The notes beneath the pieces are model-generated. The model saw only the letters and a list, made by a program, of their open reading frames with translations. It did not search any database and was not told the origin of the DNA. The position numbers and the translations under genes are program-made. Source: Escarpia spicata (Eukaryota > Annelida > Polychaeta > Sabellida > Siboglinidae). From it: a DNA stretch of 64,000 bases. Position 1 is the first letter of the stretch; every line of letters begins with the position of its first letter. Shown here one piece after another: positions 44,880 through 64,000 of this stretch. Where the stretch lies: positions 64,167,235 through 64,231,234 of the forward strand of contig OZ023210.1 of NCBI GenBank assembly GCA_963995525.1. Direction: 5' to 3'.

Positions 44880-45740
44880 CAGATCAGAACAATTATTAGA
44901 TCATCAGTACAAACCATATGTTCTATGCAGACGATATATGTGTTATTGCACCTAGTTGTATGCAGACGATTTATGTGTTATGATACACATATTCAGCAGT
45001 ACCTGGAGGCCACTGCTGAATATTTGTACCATCTTTGGCTTCGACAATGACATTATATATCATCCTATAAAGTCAGTATGCATGGTTTTCAAACCACGTG
45101 GTGTTCATCTCAAATGTCCAGATATTTACTTGCACAGAAACAAACTGGTATATGTTGAAATAACAAAATATTTTGGGGTGATTATTTGCAATGACTTTGA
45201 AGGATGATGAAGAAATGCTAAGACACCTGCGCAGCTTCTATGCCAGGTCCAACAGCATCAGCCGAAAATTCCACAACTGTTCTATCGGTGTTAAACTTCA
45301 TCTGTTCCGTTTTGTTGTTCAATTTACTGTTCCGAACTCTGGGTACATTTCAACAAGGGCAACTATTTAAAACTTAAATTCGCATACAACAATATGCGTA
45401 GACGGATCCAAGGATCCCACCGATCGGACAGTGCGAGTGATATGTTAGTAAATAGTGCTATTGACTGATCTGACGCCCATGTGGTCCTGCTGGCCAAGAT
45501 CTCTACATGTTGTAAAATGGTAAGTATATCATATATATTTTTACATATTTATTTTACTTATTTTTCTTCAATTTTTATTACTTATTTTTTATCTCTTAAC
45601 GTATTACTTTGGTTTACTCATTTATATATTTTAGTTATTATTTTTTAATGGTGTATCTTTTATTCCCATTTGTATGTATTACATAATTGTACACGTACTA
45701 TGGGTTTCTGTACCTGAAATAAAAAGCAATCATTCATTCA
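44880..45740 (+). mobile_element. LINE 3' fragment (reverse transcriptase) beside the LIG1 promoter
   Basis: FYADDICVIAP at about 44920, then GFDNDIIYHPIKSVCMVFKP and LVYVEITKYFGVII, typical reverse transcriptase text. An extra YADD-like copy 37 bp downstream shows a local duplication. It ends in a TCATTCATTCATT tail at about 45729-45741, as in CR1/L2-type LINEs. Frameshifted and inactive. Confidence 0.8.
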
Positions 45741-46699
45741 TTGGACAGTTTACTATGTCAATCGTCATTATATCCTAAATTGTTACTCAACATGCAATTC
45801 TAGTGTCACGACATTAAACAATAGACCTACTGTTTTTATAATGTGAACAATTACATGATAGTGTAACACATTAGCCAGCGCAACGTTAGCGTGCTAATCA
45901 CTTAACACATTTGGATGTCATACATTAAAAATAATGTAATAGCTCAGAAATAATTATACTTGGGCTGTCACAACTGGCAGTATTGTTGGTAGACACTTAA
46001 TATTTATACTTGAGCGTAAGTTCATACTTGTGATATAACATGCAATAGAATTATCGTTATTCCATTGACGGATTGGACCACTTACAATAACAATTACGCA
46101 ACGTAACTTTATAATCAAGCTAACGCGGGCGAGCATGTGTGCGAGCGGGGGATGCTAACGTTTCCCTCCTAGATGGTTTGCACTTTGTTCGCCAAAACTG
46201 TTTTAATTGTCAGTAAATATACACAATATTAGAGGAATGCATTTTATTAGTACATGATGTCATGCCAATCAACATAAAAACCCACTCGACGTGTCAGTAG
46301 CCCCGCCTGTTACACAAGTCGCATATTAACGTCTGGGATTAATATAATTGTACCGGTTTTAGAGCTCGTATCGATCGTTAGACGGATGTAAATCGATTGG
46401 TCACTACGCTACTCTTATATTCTGCAAAATTAATGTTCCAGGAGCAGCAATCAGTTGGGGACGATTAACGTAACTTGCGTTAACTCAAACATCCTTTCAA
46501 ATTTACGCCATAGCAAATTTCATTTACGAATTCTCCTGGAAACTCTCTTCTGCGTCTATGTTTATGAAACGCCATCCAGAGGATGGGTTTTAAATAAATA
46601 TATAACATCCATAAAAGTTGGTAAAACAGGTGACACTGGGTGTCTATCAAGATTAGAAACAATAGTTGGACATGTGCATCTATATAAAAGGATAAATAA
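45741..46699. other. Intergenic, no gene seen
   Basis: No supported gene or repeat. Confidence 0.4.
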
Positions 46700-46990
46700 C
46701 AAGTCCCTGGAGATGTCTTCCTAACACCTGTAGGTGTTTTTGGAAGAAGGGGTGTCTACTGGCAGTTCATTCCAGTCGCAGAACTGTCGCGTTAAATGCA
46801 AAGTCGCCGATGCATCTTTCAGTGTTGCATAGGTGCAATGTTGCCGTTGGTGCATTGTCTCTGCATAGACGCCCATCACTATTTCTTAGCTGCAACAGTT
46901 CCACCGAGTAAGTCGGCGCTAGCCCTTGATAGGTAGAATGCACCTGCCCGACTCGCTATCGGCAACCGATTCAGCACATTTAACTCAGAT
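46700..46990 (-). mobile_element. Possible LINE C-terminal fragment
   Basis: The minus strand reads TLHLTRQFCDWNELPVDTPS, resembling the conserved DWNxLP end of LINE ORF2 proteins. Short and frameshifted. Confidence 0.4.
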
Positions 46991-47437
46991 GTGTTGACAA
47001 TGACTCATGCCTACTGGTGCGTGTCTCCAGTTAAACGTCTTTGTTCTGCATGCTTACCCTTCTGCACTCATCGTAGGCGAGTTATGCCCGCTGGGCCACT
47101 GGTTTCAATCCGATTGACCACCATCGTGTTTCCGGTAACCCGACCCTACCTAGAAAATAAGACAACCCTAAAGCCTAATCTTTTTATTTGATATTTAAAT
47201 CAATTTTTGTTTTGTTACATTTTTGTTATAACTAATTAAGGGCAACTAAAACTCTTCTTTCATACATTTCAGTAGTATGTACAGTCATAATCAAAATAAT
47301 TTATTTTGACCATAGGATCATATTAAATACAGCAAATATATGTAAATAAATGTAATGGTCAGGTAGTTACAATAATTACTCGACGAAGTTCTGCAGATTT
47401 ACGTACTGGGTGAAATGCCACGTATACTATAAATGCA

Positions 47438-48085
47438 CTGGATGATGTATAATACACCACACTTCACCTACTATGCCGTTCGTTGATCATAAATAAATCC
47501 TGCACTCGTTAACTGTAGGATTATAGGAAATAAACGTTGCGTCGAGTTTCACTCGTTACGCACACCTTGATTCGATCACGATAACGATGTCAGCGTTATC
47601 AAACTGTCGCTATAGGAACACCTTTGGAGGAACGATACCATACTAAATGTCCATCCCCCAAGTTACATGCTTCCATTGTATGTCTGCAGTGTATTAATCA
47701 AATCGAAGTTGCAAGGTGTGCGAACAAGAATTTACACAAAAGTCTGTATCATATATATTTTACAATTATTCGTGCCGTTCATATAATAATGAAACAAACA
47801 AACATTACATGTATACGTCATTTCAGCAGTTTTTCTGTATTTCAAAATGTTTATTATTTAAAGGTCCGTTCAGTGTTGTGGGACAGCATTTTAGTTGGCA
47901 TTCTACATAGCTCTAAGTAAAAATGTAGGGGCATCGTAAATGGCATGTTTTATAAAGGCTATGACGGTCTAATTGTATATCAATACCTTCTCCCATAGTT
48001 GCTTCAAAAGAAGGACGAAAGCAGTGAAGAAGAGAAGCTACAGTAACAGCTTGAACATGCCATACGCGGACCGTGTAACAAACGA
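47438..48085 (+). repeat. Dispersed 0.64-kb repeat, copy A
   Basis: Shares ordered blocks with copy C at 50014-50632: TCGAGTTTCACTCGTTA, GATTCGATCACGAT, ATCAAACTGTCG, TGGCATGTTTTATAA and GCGGACC.TGTAACA. Nature unknown. Confidence 0.75.
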
Positions 48086-48242
48086 GGAAGTCAATAACAG
48101 GAACAACCGAAACATCAGACAACAAGAAGCCAGCCTATCAGTCAAGGACGCAAGCTGACCCAAACAACTGTTGGGAACTTGTTGCGATGACGTTCCAGAT
48201 GTTTGCCGGAGTCGCATTGAACCCTTCCAAGCTGTCGGACAT

Positions 48243-48352
48243 GACGAGGAAGATGAATGTGTGAGGTACTGTAACATAACGAGGAAGATGAATGTGTGAG
48301 GTACTGTAACATGACGAGGAAGATGAATGTGTGAGGTACTGTAACATTACGT
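48243..48352. repeat. 35-bp tandem repeat, three copies
   Basis: Units ACGAGGAAGATGAATGTGTG plus AGGTACTGTAACATR. Confidence 0.9.
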
Positions 48353-48524
48353 TTTACTCGAGTGGAACATTTCCATAAACCGTAACACTTTCACCTCTGC
48401 GGGGGGATTACATACAGACGCATCGCACCCCAGCCAACGGACCTGTTAACGCATACCAATAGACTTACAATAATTAATCAAAACACTTCTGTTAAGTTTC
48501 CTATTGGATGATGATGGTACTATT

Positions 48525-48735
48525 GTTACCGCGTAGTGTATAATACGTCACACTTCGCCCACGTCGTTCGATGGTCGTAAAGATCCTTTATCATTAATTG
48601 TCAAATTATAGGAAATAGACATGGCATCGACTTTCACTCGTTATGCACTTGATTCGATCACGGCGTCATCGTTATCAAGATGTTGCTCTAGCTAGGGGTG
48701 AAACATATTACCCATATTTACATGCTTACACGTCA
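48525..48735 (+). repeat. Dispersed repeat, copy B (partial)
   Basis: Matches the first third of copies A and C (TCGACTTTCACTCGTTATGC, GATTCGATCACGGCGTCATC), then stops; a LINE fragment follows. Confidence 0.7.
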
Positions 48736-48929
48736 GACTGCAGGCAAACTATTAGAGAAACTATTTAATAACAAACTGGAATCATTTATTAAAAACATGA
48801 AATTATGAATAAAAAAGAAGTAAAGGCAAGTTCTTGTATAGCGCAATACACAGTCCCCAGGACTGCTCAAAGCGCGTCACACTTATCTTTAGCAGTCAGT
48901 ACGGTTTTAAATCAAACATGTCTGCAACC

Positions 48930-49800
48930 ATGACGTTATTAGAGCTAACAGGGGAAATTGCATCAGCCTTAGATGCAAACAAAAATTACAATAGGTGTAT
49001 TCATTGACCTAAGAAAGCATTCGATACAGTTGAACATGATTATTACTACAGTTGAGACATTGTGGAATCAGATGTGTTGCCAGTAACTGGTTTACCAGCT
49101 ATCTTCAAAACATACAACAGGACATCAACATAGAAGACCATGATTCAGATTTATTAAATGTATTATGCGGAGTCCCACAAAGGTCAACACTGGCACCGAA
49201 GCTGTTTATTCTGTGTATAAATCATATATGTAATATGTCTTCAATTTTAAAATGTATTATTTTTGTTGATGACATTACTATTTTGGTTCAGGAAATGATC
49301 AAGTTCAACTGAGTAAAGATGTAAGCAAAGAACTGGGTAAATTAAACAGATGGTTCGCAGTTAATAAATTATCGCATTAAGTGTCAGAAAAACTAATTTC
49401 ATGCTGTTTAGCAACAATAAGAAAACATCCAACATCAATGTGACTATTAATTACATTGATATTGAAATGGGACATATCAGCAAATTTCTCGGTGTGTTAA
49501 TAGATCATGAGCTTAACTGGAAAGATCATGTTAACATACTAGTATTTAAGTTGTCTAAAGGTATTGCAATTATGGACAGAGCGAAATATTTATTATATAA
49601 AAATGCACGCTTGACAATGTACTACTCATAATTCCTGCCTTAGATATCATATTATGGCGAAGTGTGGGGAAATACCTACAAAACAAATATGTAATGCATT
49701 TATTTAGTGCAGAAAAAAACAATTAGGATAGTGTGCAATGTAGACTATTGCTATCATGACTTGTTTTGTGAATTGCATTCTGTATATAAAAGTTATATGA
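48930..49800 (+). mobile_element. Decayed LINE fragment (reverse transcriptase)
   Basis: AFDTVEHD at about 49018, GVPQRSTLAPKLFILCINHI at about 49170, FVDDITIL (degenerate catalytic box) at about 49262, and ISKFLGVLIDHELNWKDHVN at about 49475. Several frameshifts and stops; inactive. Confidence 0.82.
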
Positions 49801-50013
49801 TTTAGGAAAACTAAAAACGGCTGTCATAATATAAAAAGCAAACAATACTGGCACAGAACCCTTCCATGCCGTCGGGCATGACATTGGAAGACAACGGGGT
49901 ATGGGGGTACTGTTACATTTTTTATTCGAACAAAACTATGTTTCCACTCACCAGAACTATTTTCCCTCAAGCGGATCTCTTTTGAAATGTCAAGGCTAGT
50001 ACACATACAGTGC

Positions 50014-50632
50014 AATGCATGATACATCAAACTTTACCAACTGCACTGATCGCTGGTCGTAAAGATTCAGCACTCGTTAATTGTCGAATTATATAGAACA
50101 GACGTGGCATCGAGTTTCACTCGTTATGTACGTCTTGATTCGATCACGATGTCAGCTTCATCAAACTGTCGTTTTAGAGACACCATTGGAGCAGCGAATC
50201 TGAATGAAATGTATTGCCACTATTTACATGCTTAAATATAATACAAGAATGCGTGTCATTGATTAAACTGAAATTTCAAGGCGTATGAACACAATATTTC
50301 CATAAGAGTCTGCTATATTCTGTATCATATATTTATATTCATTTGTTCATAATCTTGAAACAAACAAACAAACCTCATATGCATACACCCTTGTTTGTTA
50401 TTTCAAGGTTCGTGGTTCTGGAATTTAATTTAACGTGGCATTCCACATAACCCAACTTACAAAACGTTGCCTCAACCAAATGGCATGTTTTATAACGGCC
50501 CTGACGCTCTAGTTGTAGTAATTTATTTTCCTTCTACCACATTTGCTTTAAAAGAAGAATGAAAGCAGCCGAGACGAGAAGCTACCGTAACAGCTTTCGC
50601 ATCCCATATGCGGACCATGTAACAGAAGGAAC
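50014..50632 (+). repeat. Dispersed 0.64-kb repeat, copy C
   Basis: Nearly full-length partner of copy A; see 47438-48085 for shared blocks. Confidence 0.75.
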
Positions 50633-50711
50633 AGAACAGAACAGAACATAACAGGATTTATTTAGCCAAACTGTACAGGCATTCAATAATAATATGCATT
50701 TTTATAAAGTG

Positions 50712-50957
50712 TCGGTGTAGAGAGATGATCATGTACGTGTAGAGAGAGGATCATGTACGTGTAGAGAGAGGATCATGTACGTGTAGAGAGAGGATCATGT
50801 ACGTGTAGAGAGAGGATCATGTACGTTTAGAAAGAGGATCATGTACGTGTAGAGAGAGGATCATGTACGTGTAGAGAGAGGATCACGTACGTGTACAGAG
50901 AGGATCATGTACGTGTACAGAGAGGATCATGTACGTGTACAGAGAGGATCATGTACA
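50712..50957. repeat. 22-bp minisatellite, about 11 copies
   Basis: Units GTGTAGAGAGAGGATCATGT plus AC, very homogeneous. Confidence 0.94.
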
Positions 50958-51239
50958 CTCCTGCTAAGACTTGTTGAGAGTCGCTACCACAGGTGCCACC
51001 AGTCGTATTATTTCAGTTCAGTTTCTGTTGAAAGAAAATAATGTATAATATATGTTATACAAAACTTAAACGTTGAAAGGAAGTGTGTAACTGAAACCAC
51101 CAAAACAAAGCACAACATGAAACATCCTATCAACCATAAGCATGAGAAAGAGAGTCAAACACAAAGAACTGTTCCCTGTTTTGAGCTTTATTGTCCAAAG
51201 GATCGCATTTTCACTGTGTTTCCACCCCGTCGCACCGTC

Positions 51240-52050
51240 TTGACTTGTCTCTTGTTAGTTTATTTTTAGGTTAACATTAAGTTGTTTTCTAGGTTGTCAT
51301 TTCGTTGTTTTCTTTATTGTCATTCTGTTATTTTCTATATTGTATTTAAGTTGTTGTAGGTTCTCCATTACTTGCTTTCAAGGTTGTCATTCAGGTAGTC
51401 CTTCACTTTTTTGGATTGTTACTAGTTTGTTACTATGTTGCCATTCAATTATTTTTTAAGTTATCATTCAGTTCTGTTCTTCATTCCTTTTCTAGATAGT
51501 CATTCAGTTGATTGCTAGGTTATCATTCTTTTATTTTCAAGAATGAAACGTAGTTGTTTTCTATGTTGTCATTCTGTTGTTTTTATATATTGTTATTCTG
51601 TTATTTTATAGATTGTAATTCAATTGTTTTCTAGGTTGTCCTTCAATTGTTTTAGGTACTCCACCACTTGTTTACTAGATTGTCATTCAGTTGTGTTTCA
51701 CGTTGTCATTCACTTTTCTTTTTTGGTACGTTGTCATAGAGGTGCGTTCAATGTAATCAAGTATGTGTTGCCTAGATGGACATTCCGTTGTTTCTAGGTC
51801 GTACTTCGGTTATTTTAAGTTGTCTTTCAGTTTTTATCTAGGTAGATTGTCATACAGTTGTCAATCAAATGTGTTCTAAGTTGTAATTTCGTTTCTTCTA
51901 GGTTGTCTTTCCGTTAGTTTCTAGGTTGTCATTTCGTTTTTTCTAGGTTGTCATTCCATTGTTTTCTAGGTTATCATTCCATTGTTTACTCGGTTGTCAT
52001 TCCGTTGTTTTAGGTTGTCATTCGTTATTTTCTAGGTTTTTTTTTTCTTT
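51240..52050. repeat. Old, degenerate about 24-bp tandem repeat
   Basis: Loose copies of GTCATTCCGTTGTTTTCTAG plus GTT, strongly diverged. Confidence 0.7.
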
Positions 52051-52212
52051 CTATGGCCCTTTTTGTTGATTGCAACTTATGTTTTCAACTTACTTAATTT
52101 TGTACTGACTTAATACGGGATATAGATATATGGATTATATACTAATCTATTTGCATATCAACTGGATGCAACCTTGCCTCTGCTGTCAACTAGTCTGTTT
52201 ATCGGTTTGTGT

Positions 52213-52640
52213 CTCCTCATCATCATCATCATCATCATTGTGCAGCCACAGTGTCCGTGGTTGGGCGATGGCCTCAGCATGTCTTGCGCTATCCTCCGCC
52301 AGATGGTGTCTTTCCAGAACTCGATGTGTTTGTCTGTCTGTCTGTGACTGTCTGAGACTGGCTGACTGTTTGCTTATCTCATTCCCCCTCCCTCCCTCTC
52401 TTACTCCCTTCCTCTCTCCCTCACTCACTCCCTCCCTCTCTTACTCCCTTCTTCTCTCCCTCCCTCACTCACTCCCTCCCTCTCTCCTTCCTCCCTCCCT
52501 TACACTCTCCCCCTCACTCCCTCCCTCCCTCCCTCGCTGTCTCCACTTCCCCCACCTCCTCCCTCCCACCTTCGCTGCCTCCGTTTCCCCCAGTCCCTCC
52601 GTACCACACTCTCAGCCACCCTCCATCCCACCCTTCATCG
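52213..52640. repeat. (ATC)n followed by CCCTCCCTC pyrimidine-rich tract
   Basis: ATC trinucleotides at 52217-52239 and a CT-rich low-complexity tract at about 52380-52640. Confidence 0.88.
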
Positions 52641-52964
52641 CTCCCTCGCGTCAATCCTCAAACATGGACTCGAACATTCACTGAACATCAATATTTACAG
52701 GTTCATCGTTAACAAGTTGTGGTATACACCAAAAGTAAAACTTACGTGTTATGATCTTAACCACTTTCTAGGAGACTTTGAAAAGATGCTGCAAGGAAAT
52801 GTTTGGCACCCATTCAAGTTTCGACAAACACAATTGTCATTTATTTCCTACTTAAACAGTATCAAATAAACATGCAATGGATGCCCATACGTTACCGAAA
52901 CTGCGCAGAAAGCAACAATACATGCACGGCGACATTTGGGCCTGAGCCAGGTCTTGCAAACAAT

Positions 52965-53140
52965 TTCGAATGTCAAACAAACGGTGATTTCTGATCGTAA
53001 AAATACTGCACCTATTCATTATAGAATAACAGGAAACAAAGATGGCATCGAATTTCACTCGTTATGCACACATTGGGTCATCTATCACGTTCATATTTCC
53101 AATAACTCCATAAGGATACCTTCAAGCGATGAGAATCGAC
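52965..53140 (+). repeat. Dispersed repeat, copy D (partial)
   Basis: Diverged match to copies A-C (GATGGCATCGAATTTCACTC), about 320 bp before the predicted start of the VWD gene. Confidence 0.6.
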
Positions 53141-53461
53141 ATGTAACGTGCCGAAAGTGCACACGTCACGAGTGCTCTTGTCTTGTTCTCCGTTGCTGCG
53201 TGGATTATTTACAATTAACGATGTAGTTAGGTTGCAAATACATTACTTTCATTGCACATTGCGCCTTACCAGCTTGTCTAATAAAATCTTTACAGCAGTT
53301 TATCTTACACATATTTGACAAACGAACGGTTGCATTTAACACGTTGGCGCCCATAGCTATTTGTGAGTTTGTTTACGAAACCTCTTTTCAATTAATGGAT
53401 AAACGTTTGACCGAGATATGTTCCGAAGTGCATAAATACCGAGTTCCTTTCAGAAGCGAGC

Positions 53462-63856
<10,395 letters not shown>

Positions 63857-64000
63857 GTATGTATTCCGATATGCATCCTAAGAGCACTAAATTCATTTAG
63901 ATAGATGTTCGTATGAACAGCAGCTATATGTAACGGATGAACGTAGTTACTTGCGTAATTGCTATAGCTATTAAATACAGTTCTTAAATACATGCCACGA

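Noticed and set aside
48038..48347. Minus-strand ORFs with repeated MLQYLTHSSSSSC
   Set aside because: Shadow of the 35-bp tandem repeat at 48243-48352.
52130..52684. 184-codon plus-strand ORF
   Set aside because: Composed of (ATC)n and CT-rich low-complexity sequence giving Ser/Pro/Leu runs; no exon signals.

Overview
This is a repeat-rich, AT-rich window from an animal nuclear genome. Genes are split by GT-AG introns, and there is no operon structure. Several features suggest a marine lophotrochozoan, most likely a mollusc: a collagen-C1q gene, an antistasin/VWD secreted protein, CR1/Jockey-type LINEs with an NPGP motif, many small TTAA and hAT elements, and very large minisatellites. The phylum is an inference; the sequence has no direct taxonomic marker.

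Layout. (1) Positions 1-44650, minus strand: the replicative DNA ligase LIG1, from its start codon at 44650 to the middle of the nucleotidyltransferase domain at position 1, where the window cuts it. Nineteen exons (18 complete) join in phase and give 767 codons. They encode a PIP box, a long Lys/Glu/Ser-rich linker, the DNA-binding domain, the active-site lysine and motif III. Two E2F-type sites lie just upstream of the ATG. (2) A 19.8-kb LIG1 intron (7531-27300) holds a complete two-exon collagen-C1q gene on the opposite strand (16349-17606), an unidentified minus-strand first exon (12374-12501), a 60-bp minisatellite of about 2.85 kb, a 34-bp minisatellite of about 2.8 kb, and a fold-back TTAA transposon nested inside a hAT-like element. 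(3) The 8.4-kb second LIG1 intron holds another copy of the TTAA element, a dead LINE whose endonuclease ORF is expanded by a 24-bp in-frame array, and a decayed transposon gene of an animal-wide uncharacterised family. (4) Positions 44.9-53.2 kb: intergenic, with LINE fragments, dispersed copies of a 0.64-kb repeat, and satellites. (5) Positions 53.46 kb to the window end, plus strand: a secreted cysteine-rich protein with signal peptide, antistasin-like module, VWD domain and C8 module, incomplete at its 3' end and crossed by a 200-base assembly gap.

The three recognised genes do not form a pathway. LIG1 seals Okazaki fragments in S phase. The C1q and VWD genes encode secreted proteins. The most unusual content is structural: almost every long LIG1 intron has its own private tandem array, one array was spawned from a 5' splice site, the two biggest arrays carry perfect inverted repeats inside each unit, and one array grew in frame inside a retrotransposon ORF. 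I found no bacterial-type operon or defence system.
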